Assembly: GCA_951217055.1 (NCBI GenBank) | Contig: OX578285.1 | Coordinates: 48,734,024-48,798,023 of the forward strand | DNA length: 64,000 bases | Direction of reading: 5' to 3' | Origin: Gerris lacustris | Lineage: Eukaryota > Arthropoda > Insecta > Hemiptera > Gerridae | Shown here: positions 21,931 to 33,625 of the stretch, one piece after another | How positions within the stretch are numbered: the first letter of the stretch is position 1 | Layout: the number at the start of each line of letters is the position of its first letter | Translations under genes and position numbers: made by a program | The notes under the pieces: generated by a model | The model's database searches: none | What the model saw: the letters and a program-made list of their open reading frames with translations, nothing else | What the model was told of the DNA's origin: nothing

Positions 21931-22416
21931 AAGTTAAATTTTAATTTAAATCAAATTATAATTATTATTAACTACGGGAAACAGACAGTGAAAAATACAT
22001 TCCTGTGCCAGGATTTGAACCACGGGCCTCTATATAATTATAATTTGATTTAAATTAAAATTTAACTTTCCGTAGTATGAAAACTACCAAAAACCTAAAA
22101 ATTGAATTTCGAATTGATTGTACAAGGTACAGGTACTAATTGAGTACTTTATAATTATAAGCGTTAATTCTTGGTTTAGTTCTAATGTCATAAATATTGA
22201 CTGTCTAAATGTATATGAATGTTGAAAGCTTGGATTCGGGACTAGTTATCGATTACGGTAGTGAAAAATCATTCTCCTGCGTAGCTTAGATGGAAGAGCG
22301 CTATACTGGTAATATAGAGGCCCGTGGTTCAAATCCCGGCACAGGAGTGTATTTTTCACTGTCTGTTTCCCGTAGTTAATAATAATTATAATTTGATTTA
22401 AATTAAAATTTAACTT
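21931..22416. repeat. Second tRNA-like foldback, 105-bp arms
   Basis: 21931-22035 mirrors 22312-22416 with two mismatches. As at 9.3 kb, one arm has only the 3' half of the tRNA-like module and the other is part of a full one. The tail 'ttccgtagtatgaaaactac' appears after both arms. Confidence 0.85.
22274..22347 (+). tRNA. tRNA-like module (anticodon position GGT), SINE-type
   Basis: 74 nt, same architecture as 9536-9609. The anticodon stem CTATA/TATAG is kept with loop CTGGTAA. The T stem CCG(T)GG/CCCGG keeps the bulge, and the acceptor pairs CTCCTG/CAGGAG. A GGT (Thr) anticodon is not expected in a nuclear eukaryotic tRNA, supporting a mobile-element role. Confidence 0.6.
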
Positions 22417-22891
22417 TCCGTAGTATGAAAACTACCAAAAACTTAAAAATTGAATTTATAATTTTTTAATTTTTAGAAAAAATAACGTGGCGCCTTCTAT
22501 GCATTTTTTTGAGCAGACCATTTATTTTTTTTGGCCCACGCCTGTCTCCAATGAGCTTGAACAGGGCTATTATCAATCCGGCTAGGGTAGCCCCTTGTTT
22601 CCCGAAATGGGAATGTTACAGATGTTTTCTTGTTCTGGTTTCCTCTTTAATCAGTTAAGTTACGTATTATTTTGCTCCAAAATAACTTAAGACTTTATTT
22701 TTTTTAAATGATGTAACAAATTTGTATTAAATTTAAACCAATAAAAAATTATTAAATAAATAAAAATAAACAGTAAAATAAAAACCTCTATGTCGTTCCA
22801 AAAATATCGTAGTTGCATGAAATCTTGGAACGATTGGAACCGTTGTAAAACAGGAACTAGTTACATTCCGTCCCCCATCCCTAGTTATTAG

Positions 22892-23828
22892 AGGCATATC
22901 AGCTTATCATATCTGTGCTGGTTGATCAAATCTAATGTGACTGTAATACCATTGTATGGAAGGCTCAAGTAGCCTCTCCCTTTTAGTAATGATTAAATGT
23001 TGTATTGCTTCCTACTAATATATCTGTAGTCAAAACCAAAAAGCCGTTAAGTCCAACTTTAGTTAAATGCAACTTTTCAGCAGAGCAAAAACAAACTTTG
23101 AACAATTCTATATACAAAATTGTGAATACTTACAGATTATATAGTGCAATCCTTATCCTCTTCAAAATATACTGTGTAGGATCCACAAGCTTAGCTCATT
23201 ATTCCTTCAACACACAGCTACGTATTATCAAAAGTTTGGAAAAACCAGCTGACTTAACCCCTTAGGACCATATTGTTGACTGACTTAACTCATTTGCACC
23301 AAAATTCATAAAATTTAAGATGGTTTATAATAATTTCTATGTTGTTTATTAATAGTGTATTATCAGCATTAATAAGCTAGAATAACTGTTATTTTAATTC
23401 TAAAGTATATTTTAAGTAATTCTCAAAGGAAATTTTAATAACCAACCACCCTAGTTTGAATATATTTCAATAGCATGAATGTGTTGAATGACATACAGAG
23501 CTCCTAAAAACTTATGCTCTTTATACTAAAATCAGAGAGCTCATCAGAGAATGTACAAAGGCGTTAAATTTACTTAAACCCTTTATACTTGGCTCTACAA
23601 ACTCAACCCTTTTGTATTAAGCTCGATATTTAACGAAACAGGCTAGGATTACCTCCTTTATACCATTCTGTAGATAATTTAGAAATAAACATAGATACAC
23701 CCAAATTATATTTTAATTATAAGTATGAAATGACTTTTACCTCTCTGGCAATGAAACCTTAATTATTTTTGAGGTTTAGTCTTTAGTTTGATGGGATCTC
23801 ACTGATTCTCAATGCTTTAATAGCATAG
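22892..23828. other. No recognisable feature
   Basis: AT-rich, apparently unique DNA; short frames only. Confidence 0.4.
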
Positions 23829-23970
23829 AACCTGGTCGTTCCTATACATCTCGTTCCTATACACCTCGTTCCTAAACACCTCGTTCCTATACACCTCGTT
23901 CGTAGGAACCAGGTGTATAGGAACGAGGTGTATAAACACCTCGTTCCTATACACCTGGTTCCTAATACAC
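23829..23970. repeat. Minisatellite of about 20-bp units, partly inverted
   Basis: Repeats of 'cctcgttcctatacac'. The central units (about 23900-23935) are inverted ('gtgtataggaacgagg'), so the array can fold on itself. Confidence 0.85.
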
Positions 23971-24069
23971 TTTTGAAAGTAATCTTATTCACTAGAGACA
24001 ATACCATATCTATATAGCATTATTATTGGCTTTGGCTAGGCAATGTAGATCTTAATGTAGGGTCTATAC

Positions 24070-27000
24070 TAGTTTACTAGTAGTTCTGTCAACAGTAGAC
24101 CTCGCTCGTTCAAATAACAAGTCGGGTTTTGAGCTTAGGTTCATAAAAACTATTTATCTTTCAAAAGGTTTTGGAAACGTGACTTTTTTAGATAAACTTT
24201 TTGTACCTTTTTAAAGTACGTTTTAAGGGCTTTTCAACGATACCAAACATGGTCAGCCAGCTACTATTTTTACCTTTTCTTAAACAGGGGTACACAACTT
24301 TGTACCCCTCATGTACCCGGTATAATAATAAATTTAAGGTTTTCTTTTCACGTACACTTTACTTCTATAAAGTACTAAATACCATATGAGTTTCAGCCCG
24401 ATTCTATGAAATGCAAAAACGGTACAGTACAAAGACTAGAAAGTAGCGTTTTTCGACCAATTTTTCCAAACCGGTACAATAAGTACAAAAACAAGTAGAA
24501 ACAAAAAATAAATTTCAATAGAATGGGTACAAAGGCAATAAAAATCACGCACTTTTGAGTAAAAAGCTGAATTTTTATTTTTACAGTGCGCCCTACTACT
24601 ACCGTGGAACTAAAAGTACCTCTATACCCGAACCCGCAAAAGGCACAAGTACGAAAAGGGTACAGTGCGTTCAAGTGTTATTTGGCGCAACTTTTGACCG
24701 AAGGAAATTTTCGAGCTGATAAATCCCTCGACGCGATTAGCCCCACAGTGGGGTAACCTACCCCCTACCCACTAACACTAAAAGTACACTCTAAAAGTAC
24801 AAAAGGGTACTAAAGTACCAAGTACATTTTTTCGAAAATATTATTGCACACATTTGGTACATTTTAAATGGCCTTTCCAATGATACCAAATCGGTGCAAC
24901 GTCCCCTTCTGGTTGCGGCTACCTAAGGAGGACGTCCTTCACATAGACGTAGCTCCCGAAGTAGGAATCAGAAATATAATAACAAACCGGATACTTATAG
25001 AGGACAATAAAATTGCGAACGATACAGAAGGTCAAAGTCGAAATTTCGAAAAAACACTATTTTCGTGTGTTTTTTGTCGAGGTACTCGACTTCCAAAAAA
25101 GGGGATTGCGCTTACCCCTCGAAAAAGACATTTTTTGAGCATACGAAGCAGAGTAGGAAAGTACTTTTTTTTCTCCGTACGTACGTAAATTTAAAGTACC
25201 TTGTCTCAAAGAGTAAAAGTGCCATCGAGATTAACATGGACCTCTGCAGTATCTACAAAAGCCTTGAAAAAAAAAAAAAAAATTTCAATTATTTCAAAAG
25301 TTACACGTAAAAACGAGTTAAAAAAAAATGCCCTTTTTCACCGTAGACGATTTCCCATTGAAAATAAACCCATTTCTAGGGAAATTTCCTGACATATAAA
25401 ATGTTTCCTTAAAAATACGCTATAACCTTAACAATTTCCAGAAAACTGCATGTCTCTACGATAAACACACCCATCGGTACAAAAATCCAAAAATCACCCT
25501 ATTTCGCCCTAAGCGGGGGTGCACGTAAAAAAAAAGTTCTCGTTACCGGCGATGGACCTCTGCAGTATCTACAAAAGCCTTGAAAAAAAATTAAAATGTT
25601 CAATTATTTCAAAAGTTATACGTAAAAACGTGTTAAAAATCCGCCCTTTTTGACCGTAGACGATTTTCCGTTGAAAATAAACCCATTGTCCGGCAAATGG
25701 AGTTTAAAATACACTATAACCTTAACAATTTCCAGAAAACTGCATGTTTCTACGACAAACACACTCATCAGTACAAAACTCCAAAATACACCCTATTTCG
25801 CCCTTTAGGGCCGATTTTCACCCTTAAGGAGTGGTTTAAAACTGCCCTTACCAATGTTTGGTCAAGTGATTTTTATGGTTCCTAACCGATTTGGACATTA
25901 CCAACTCGAAATTTTTCCGAAAATTAAGAGGCGGGGTATAATTATTTTATTGCTTTTTGCCGTGGCGCCTTAAAATAAAGTAAAGTTTTACCAATTTAAC
26001 CAGTAGTTCTGTGAACAGTAGACCTCGCTCGTTAAAATAACAAATCTGGTTTCGAGCTTAGGTTAAAAAAAATTACAAAAGTATAACCAAAAATAAAATT
26101 ATTTAAAAAAAGACCTGAAACGTGAAAAAGTACAAAATGTTTTTATATAACTTTAGAGTACTCTTCAAGGGCTTTCTAACGATACCAAAAACGGCCGGTC
26201 AGCTACTATTTGTACCATTTATAAAACAGATGTACAACACTATGTACCCCTCATGGAGAGGGTACAGTAATAAATTTAAGGTTCTTCTTTCGCTCACACT
26301 TTACTTTTATTAAGTAGTAGGTACCATATGAGTTTCAGCCCGATCCTATGAAAAGTAAAAACGGTACTGTAAAACAAATAACAAGTAGAATATTTTTGCG
26401 AATTACGACAAACCGGTACCGAAAGTACCCTTTATGTAGAGAAATAATTTTTTTTTCAGTAAAACCGCATTATAAGGCCTCAGTAGGCCTACTAAATGCC
26501 TGCATAATGATACCTTTACAAAACACATTAAATTAAAAATTTAATCTGCACAGTACCCAGACTTAAAGTACCTTTTGTATAGCAAAAGTACTAAAGTTAC
26601 TTAAATTAAATGTACATCTTGGGTTGTACAATATTATACTGTATTAGGTTCTAAAAGGACAATCTTGTCACAGAATAATCTTAGGAGCAAAGTGGTCAAC
26701 AATGGACTCACCTCGCACTTTTTGAGAGCCCGAAAAACTATTTATCGTAAAAGGGTCTGAAACGTGACTTTTTTCGATAAACATTTATATTCTTTTAAAG
26801 TACGTTTTAAGGGCTATCCAACGATATCAAACACGGCTGGCCAGCTACTATTTTTACCTTTTCTTAAACAGAGGTCACAGAGGAACACAAATTTGTACCC
26901 CTCATATACACAGCATGTTAATAAATTTAATGTTTTCCTTTCATGTACACTTTACTACTATAAAATACTAAATACCACATGAGTTTTAGCCCGATCCTAT

Positions 27001-27290
27001 TAAATGCAAAAACGGTACAGTACAAAGACTAAAAAGTAGCATTTTTCGACCAATTTTTCCAAAGCGGAATAAGTACAAAAATCACCCTATTTCGCCCTTT
27101 AAGGCCAATTTTCACCCTTAAGGAGTGGTTTAAAACTGCCCATACCCAATGTTTGGTCAAGCGATTTTTAAGGCTCCTAACCGATTTTGACATTACTAAC
27201 TCAAAATTTATCCGAAAATCAAGAGTCGGGGTATAATTTTTTTTTTTTTTTTTTTGCCGTGGTGCCTTAAAATTAAGTAAAAATAAAAAA
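24070..27290. repeat. GTAC-rich block made of three diverged copies of one repeat
   Basis: The sequence around 'cagccagctactatttttac' and 'tttaccttttcttaaacag' with 'atgagtttcagcccgat' occurs near 24.2-24.45, 26.1-26.35 and 26.75-27.0 kb. 'cagtagacctcgctcgtt' occurs at 24.1 and 26.0 kb. GTAC is strongly over-represented throughout. No coding region could be supported. Confidence 0.75.
25237..25850 (+). repeat. 316-bp tandem duplication inside the GTAC-rich block
   Basis: 'tggacctctgcagtatctac' begins at 25237 and again at 25553. Following segments match too ('ccgtagacgatttccc/ttccg', 'accttaacaatttccagaaa', 'ccctatttcgccct'). Confidence 0.85.
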
Positions 27291-27380
27291 ACTACTTCCT
27301 ATACAGACCGAACCCATTTTTGAATCTACAAAAGAAGGTAATAGAAATATGTAAAAAAAAAATATACATATATTCATAAA

Positions 27381-28734
27381 TACTAGCCTTCTCCCCGCGC
27401 TCTGCGCGGGGCTCATGCTTCCTCTCTTGCTGTTTCTATTTGTCCTATGTAAATGGTTTTGTTTCCAATGCCTTCTAGAAATAAAATCAGGATTATATTA
27501 TACATCATTCATTCCATTTCTAAGAATTTAATACCCTCCAAGTCTATCTATATTGGAGTCTCTATATATTTAAAAAATAGCCAATAGAAACTAAGTAATT
27601 AGTAATAAATAACAATGCTTAAAAAAGGATAAAATAAATGAGAAAATAAACGTAGTCAAAACCAATTAGACTGGGAAGTGATCCGTCCCTAGGGGGGGTC
27701 AACCGGGTCAAGCTGACCCGGGCGCCACGTCTAGGGGGCGCCGCCAGGCCCCCTTCTTAACTACTAGGTGAATTTGGCAATAAGGGGGGGGGGGGCGCCA
27801 AAGATGCCTTTGACCCGGGCGCCTAAACCCCTAGGGACGGCCCTGCATGATGGTGCCATAATTTAATTACCAGACTCTTCTCTCAATACGGCAGTTGCAC
27901 CATTAAATATTTAATAACTCTAGTTCTAGATAAAAATTATAAAATAATAAGTTCTCGATTTAAAGAGAATTAGTGTGAGGTTTAAGTACCCCAATTAGAA
28001 ATTAAATCGCTCAACACTTGCGGACCACATAAGAGCTCAAATTCAAAAAATAAAAAAAAAAATAAAATATAGCACTATTTAAAGTAGAACCGATGTAGTA
28101 TGACAAAAAGTCATTGGACCAAAGTTGTAGATCTCTTAAAATCAGTTACCGCTGGTGCAATCTGCTTTTTGATACAATTTACCGTTTAGCTGCAATAAGC
28201 CTAAAAAAAAAAACTTTAAAATTGCGTCCGCCATTTTTAATTTTTTAAAGGGGGTAACACTTTTTTTTAACTTTTCGGATTTTTCCAGTTGGTTTGGGCT
28301 AATTTCGACCAAACGCAAAAAACCGCCAGTCTTTAGATGGTCTAGATGTACGCAAACAGTTTGATTAGCGAGTCTGTAGGTTTTGGTTATGGTGGATCAA
28401 CATAATTATTTTTATACATTATTTTTTTATAAAATTGTTAATAAATTTGGTTCTACTCAATATTTTTCGATGAAACCAAGCCTACGAATTGCGCAACATG
28501 TTTGCGCTCACCTCTGAAAAAAAAGTAATCGATATCGTTTAACCAGTTTTGCCCCTATAAAGTTTGAATGGGGTGACAGACCTTTTGACCCGTTTGACTG
28601 GGGCGACACATACACGTAAAAAGGTTAAGGCCGGATTCGGTTTTCGGAATGTATAAAATGAAAAAGTATCCAAAGAATTTTCAATTCTAACCAATGTACA
28701 GACAAAACTTTAATTTTATATATATAGATGTGCT
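27381..28734 (+). mobile_element. Element starting tactagccttctcccc and ending tatatatagatgtg
   Basis: The start has a short GC hairpin (ccccgcgc...gcgcgggg at 27393-27412). The end has the A+T-rich terminus typical of a repeat family with this kind of start seen in many animals; I do not assign a class. A small hAT-like insertion lies inside. Confidence 0.4.
27677..27845. mobile_element. Short hAT-like MITE
   Basis: Inverted ends gatccgtccctaggggg and cccctagggacggccctg surround GC-rich text. The right end matches the usual hAT form, while the left first bases are mutated and no duplication is clear. Confidence 0.5.
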
Positions 28735-28968
28735 AGATAAAAATGTTTGATTATGAATACAATAAAGTACAGTATTTATTAGGAGCTTTCAATTCTTAAG
28801 TAGTAGAATGCAAAAGAAAATGAGGGACTGCGCACTTATACCATATTTCTATCACTCTTTAAGTTATTCTCAACCTGATCACAACCAAATTATATTTTGT
28901 AGCCTCGATAACGCGAGTTCGCTTGAAAATCTCTTGTGTAACTTTATTTTTGATAAATGCATGAAATG

Positions 28969-29003
<35 letters not shown>

Positions 29004-29222
29004 GAACCTAAGTTTTTCGATTTATACAATTATACAAACATAAAAACATCAACACATTAAGTTAGATATCAAAACGGAATAAAATTTTAAAATATCCAAT
29101 AGTCAACACGATTTTCAAATTTTATATCAATGCCAAATCTCGTTCATTGTTAGTGTGCATATCAATCAATTATTCTCTTCTTAAACAATAATCAATTATG
29201 AATATGTTGATCAAGTTTAGGC
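28735..29222. other. AT-rich DNA with an A32 homopolymer
   Basis: An A-run of about 32 bases at 28969-29000. It could be the tail of a retro-inserted sequence on the + strand, but nothing upstream is recognisable. Confidence 0.4.
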
Positions 29223-29401
29223 ACTTCTTTAAATTGTTACTCCCCTTAAAAAAAACAGAGGGGAGTAACAACCTGAAGAAGATGTACGGAATGTTCTTCA
29301 ATAGACTGTTACTCCCCTTATAAAAGCAAAAAAAAAACAACTTATTTAGTCAGTCATTTTATATTCTAAAAAAAACATAAGGGAGTAACAAATAAAGAAG
29401 T
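29223..29401. repeat. MITE M (copy 1)
   Basis: Ends acttctttaaattgttac and gtaacaaataaagaagt. Internal motifs 'gttactcccc' and 'ggggagtaac' repeat, giving two hairpins in series. Other copies are at 35057 and 40548. Confidence 0.8.
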
Positions 29402-29757
29402 ACCCAAGTTAAAAAAAGTCTCTTAGTAAAATTCCTTAATAGAAAACGTTTATTAGTTAATTCACCATATTATTTGTTTTACTTTTTATCCGTTTACACG
29501 AGTTTCTGATGAGAAAAAAAGATAACTTTATATTACAAAATGAAGAGGAAGAATATCTTAATGGAATAATAAAATATATATGGGGTAAGAAGATGTTTGC
29601 TCTTCTTGTGCCTGATCTGCAGGCCGCTCTTAATTAAATTATTATGAAATAAGAAAGGGAAAATCAGATTTAAATTCATTGCCCGTCACAGAGAATAGAT
29701 CCACACACACACTTCCCAACAGATCTAATCTCTAAAGTTCAATTTCCATTAGATTTA

Positions 29758-30379
29758 GTGTTCAATACGGGGGTCGTTAAGGGTTTAATAAAAAATCGAC
29801 TCAGTTATTTCATGTCATCTTATCGGCTATATTTCGCCTCTCTCCGAGGCATTGACGTGCCTGAAACAGCATTATTTAATTTACAAAATTTTGAAAACAT
29901 TTTTAAAAATCTATCTTAAAATTACATTCAAAGAAAGAGTATTTTCCTACCGGTAGAGTGAATTGGTACATCCAGTTTTAGATTATAAATTTAGACTGAA
30001 AACTTACATCTCCCAAGTATTATTGGGTTTGTCATCCTTATCATAATCTCCCGTGACACTACTGTCGATAACACAACTATAACAGTATAATTAGTTAACA
30101 ATTCTAATAAAAAACAAAAAACATCGAGAACATTAACATATAAAAACGGGTAACAGATGGTAACTCATTATTCACTCGACCGGTAGGAAAATACTCTTTC
30201 TTTGAATGTAATTTTAAGAAAGATTTTTAAAAATGTTTCCAAAATTTTGTAAATTCAATAATGATGTTTCAGGCACGTCTATGCCTCGGAGAGGGGCGAA
30301 ATCTAGCCGATAAGATGACATGAAATAACTGAGTCAATTTTTTATAAAACCCTTAACGACTCCTCCCCGTATTGAACAC
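29758..30379. mobile_element. Foldback with about 200-bp TIRs, TA-flanked
   Basis: Left end gtgttcaatacggg, right end cccgtattgaacac, with TA on both outer sides (29756-29757 and 30380-30381). Inverted similarity continues for about 200 bp, including 'cctaccggtagagtgaatt' against 'attcactcgaccggtagg'. Length and TA suggest a Tc1/mariner-type MITE. Confidence 0.8.
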
Positions 30380-30420
30380 TAATTGATTAAAAGGGAAAAC
30401 ATCTAGAAAACCAAGTACAT

Positions 30421-30690
30421 TAGATTTAGTCTCTAAAGTTCCATTTCTGTTAGATTTAGTCTCTAAAGTTTCATTTCCATTAGATTTAGTCTTTAAAGTT
30501 ATATTTCTATTAGATTTAGTCTCTTAAGTTTCATTTCCATTAGATTTAGTCTCTAAAGTTCCATTTCTATTAGATTTAGTCTCTAAAGTTTCATTTCCAT
30601 TAGATTTAGTCTCTAAAGTTCCACTTCTATTAGATTTAGTCTCTAAAGTTCCATTTCTATTAGATTTAGTCTCTAAAGTTCCATTTGTAT
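30421..30690 (+). repeat. 30-bp tandem repeat, 9 copies
   Basis: tagatttagtctctaaagtt plus a variable 10-mer (ccatttctat or tcatttccat), in exact 30-bp register. A lone related unit lies at 29721-29757, beyond the foldback. Confidence 0.95.
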
Positions 30691-30869
30691 CTGTTTATCT
30701 CGTTCTTTTTTCATAATAAATTGTAAATTTAAATTTAAAGGGGAAAAATGTCGACTCTCTCATTGAACTTGAACCGACGCGACGATTGATTATAGTAGAG
30801 AGATAGCAGTAGATAAACTGTTTTTATTTTAAAATAATATGAGGACATGGATTTATGTGTTTCAGCCAG

Positions 30870-30943
30870 TCTGTAGAAGCAGATCAGAACGGCGAAGAGC
30901 CCAACCCGGCGCAGCAAGAGCCGGAAGAGCCGCCCGGAACTCC
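30870..30943 (+). CDS. Probable upstream exon of the RGS gene (acidic, Pro/Glu-rich linker)
   Basis: A GC-rich island in AT-rich DNA, preceded by a cag acceptor and followed by a gttagt donor. Read in the only frame compatible with the next exon, it encodes a hydrophilic segment beginning S-V-E-A-D-Q-N-G-E-E and ending E-E-P-P-G-T-P. The exon ends in phase 2 (CC), and the next exon supplies G to make CCG (Pro) and then continues open. A second acceptor 4 bp upstream would start the exon at 30866. In RZ-type RGS proteins a variable linker lies between the N-terminal cysteine string and the RGS box, which fits this composition. I saw no cysteine-string exon, so the true 5' end is probably outside the window or in an exon I missed. 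The assignment rests on phase, splice sites and composition only. Confidence 0.5.
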
Positions 30944-31317
30944 GTTAGTATTCTGTATTGCTCCTTCTAAAGGCTATAAACATTGTCTTTCTTTATACCC
31001 CTTATAGTTGTTTTATATTGGTGTTATTTTTCAAGTACAAACTCGGCGTCTCAGGTTTGTTCTTTGTTGTAGTGGTATGTGTTTTTAGCAGGTCATCTAC
31101 ATCTACCCTCAGTAGCGTACACAAAAAATTTTTTTCGGGGGGGGGGGGGGGAACCTAATTTAACTTATATGCGGGTTTAGCATACCCCATAATTTATTAT
31201 AATTGTAATTTCTCCCCCCCTTCAACACCCCTTCCTTTCTCCCCTTTTCAACACTCTAATTTCAATTTCTAACCTCATATTTAATTAAATTAAAATCCTA
31301 TGAGGTAACACCTCACT

Positions 31318-32210
31318 ATGTGATGTGATCGTTCTAAAGAACGATTATGTCTCCGATTCCAATAATTCCAAGACAGAAATCTGTTCCAGTTATCAGACAT
31401 TTTTGATCCCGTTTCTGGCTGTTAGTCTGTCTCTCGCTCAATCATCGCGAACAATTCTTAAAAACTACTCTTTCGAGTTTAATGAAATTCGGATGGCAGT
31501 TAATTAGCATAAAAAAAGTCCATTGTTGGTCCTATATAAGGTCCAATCTTCTGGTCCCATTTCCTCCACCACATTTCTCCACCTGCCACAATTTCTCTTC
31601 CACATGTGCACACACATACATTTATTTACACCTTATCTTCAAAAATATTCATCTGATTTTATAAAACTTATGTGATAGAAGCTCACAGATTAATTTTAAC
31701 TGTCTGCGCTGTTTAAATTTTGGTAAATTGATACTTTAAATCATGTAAAAATCAAACCAATTTTGACTAATTTAAAAAAGGAGGGAAAATTGAGTAAATT
31801 TAACATGAATAAAGTATCAATATAGCAATATTTTAAGAGCGCAGACGGTTGAAATTATTCTTGGGTTATCTGCGGGCTACTTTAAACAAACCATTAAAAT
31901 TTCATAAAAATCAGATGAGTACTTTTGAAGATATAGGTGTAAATAAATGTATGTCTGTGCGAATGTGGAAGAGAAATAAATAGGTGCAGAAAATTGAAAC
32001 TTATACGGGATCAGCAATGTTATAACCTGGCTAATTATGACCTACCATCAAAATTTCAATAAAATTGGACGAATAGCTTTAAAAATATGTGGGTTCGCAA
32101 AAATTGAAGGACACGGGACCCTAACTGTACCCTGATGTTGAACAGATTTCTGTCTTGGAATTTTTGAAATCGGAGACATAAATATTGTTCGTTCTTCAGA
32201 ACTGTCACAT
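31318..32210. repeat. Element D (copy 2) in foldback form
   Basis: 'tccaagacagaaatctgttc' near 31369 is mirrored by 'gaacagatttctgtcttgga' near 32142. Outer 'atgtgatcgttct' and 'agaactgtcacat' also correspond. The centre holds the D core (gagcgcagacggttgaaa, 'ctgcgggctacttt'). Confidence 0.75.
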
Positions 32211-32374
32211 ATCTTCCGTTTCCTTTGGTAAGCCGACCTGAGTCAGCAAGAGGGGAATGCCGCATAGACAAGAGGACCCACGACCCACGTAGCGTTCTAC
32301 ACACAATCCTGGTCCAAAACAAAAATTTGCTACTGAAATCCACAACCATCATTTTCCCGTTTAAGCCAGTCTAG

Positions 32375-33625
32375 TGTGCATATTTTAATTCAATTAATTT
32401 AATTCCATCGACAAAAGTTCGAGTTGACTCGGGCCTCATTTAATTTAATGTGCTTAACACCTAGGCCGAGCCGGCAATCGGTTCTATTATTGAACGCATC
32501 CCAATTTATTTTGATGCATAATTTCCATCGACAAAATCGGGCCTACTGGCAATCAGGCCGATTCATTGTACTCATCCTAATCAATTCAATGCACTTAATT
32601 CTATAGCAAAAAATCCGGGCCTAGCTGTCAATCGGAGCAGTCTATTTTTACGAATCCCAATTCAATTCATTGCATTAGGATTCGTAATGAATTGAAGCTG
32701 TCCTATAATGCAACCTAAGCTATTGAACTGGACTAAAACCACAAAAAAATCATTGAATTCAATTGGCAAAAAATCGGGCCCAGCCGAAATCGGGTCGATC
32801 AAGTTTAGTGTTTTTAGTTCCACTGGCAAAAATCAGGGCCTAGTCGGCAAATGAGCCGATTTATTTCATGCATCCTAATTTAATTCAATGAATCTAATTC
32901 CATCAGCAAAAATCTCGGTCCAGCCAAAATCGGGCCGCTATAGTGTTTATTACTTTTAGTTTCATCGACAAAAATCCGGGCCCAGCCGACAGTCGGGCAG
33001 GTATAGTGATTAATAAATTTAATTCCATCGGCAAAATCCGGGACCAGCCGACAGTCGGGCCGGTATAGCGTTTAATAAATTCAATTTCATCGGTAAAATC
33101 CAGTTCCAGCCGACAGTCGCAGTCGGGCCGGTATAGTGTTTAATAAATTTAATTCCATCGGCAAAATCCGGGCCCAGCCGACAGTCGGGCCGGTATAGTG
33201 TTTAATAAATTTAATTCCATCGGCAAAATCCGGGCCCAGCCGACAGTCTGGCCGGTATAGTGTTTAATAAATTTAATTCCATCGGCAAAATCCGGGCCCA
33301 GCCGACAGTCTGGCCGGTATTGTGTTTAATAAATTTAATTCCATCGGCAAAATCCGGGCCCAGCCGACAGTCGGGCCGGTATAGCGTTTAATAAATTCAA
33401 TTTCATCGGCAAAATCCAGTTCCAGCCGACAGTCGCAGTCGGGCCGGTATAGTGTTTAATAAATTTAATTCCATCGGCAAAATCCGGGCCCAGCCGACAG
33501 TCGGGCCGGTATAGTGTTTAATAAATTTAATTCCATCGGCAAAATCCGGGCCCAGCCGACAGTCTGGCCGGTATAGTGTTTAATAAATTTAATTCCATCG
33601 GCAAAATCCGGGCCCATTCCTTTTA
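32375..33625 (+). repeat. 62-bp satellite with 316-bp higher-order unit
   Basis: Unit: taataaatttaattccatcg, then a 'gcaaaatccgggcccagccg' segment, then 'acagtcgggccggtatagtg'. Left units are diverged and right units nearly identical. One 68-bp variant with a duplicated 'cagtcg' appears twice, and its partners at 33073 and 33389 are 316 bp apart (four units of 62 plus one of 68). Related diverged units lie at 18.1 and 19.6-19.98 kb. Confidence 0.95.

Larger units (their letters stand above)
21609..22883. mobile_element. hAT-type element (1275 bp) with perfect 8-bp TSD
   Basis: Starts TAGAGGTGGGCGGAACG and ends CGTCCCCCATCCCTA. GTTATTAG flanks it at 21601-21608 and 22884-22891. Subterminal 'ggaac' repeats are numerous. 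A tRNA-like foldback (21931-22416) is nested inside. No transposase frame. Confidence 0.9.

Noticed and set aside
25065..25392. Lys-rich overlapping frames in the GTAC block
   Set aside because: Three overlapping frames over A-runs in a repeat; none shows a motif.
30421..30690. CRISPR-like array of 30-bp units
   Set aside because: Units are contiguous tandem repeats without unique spacers, in a eukaryotic genome.
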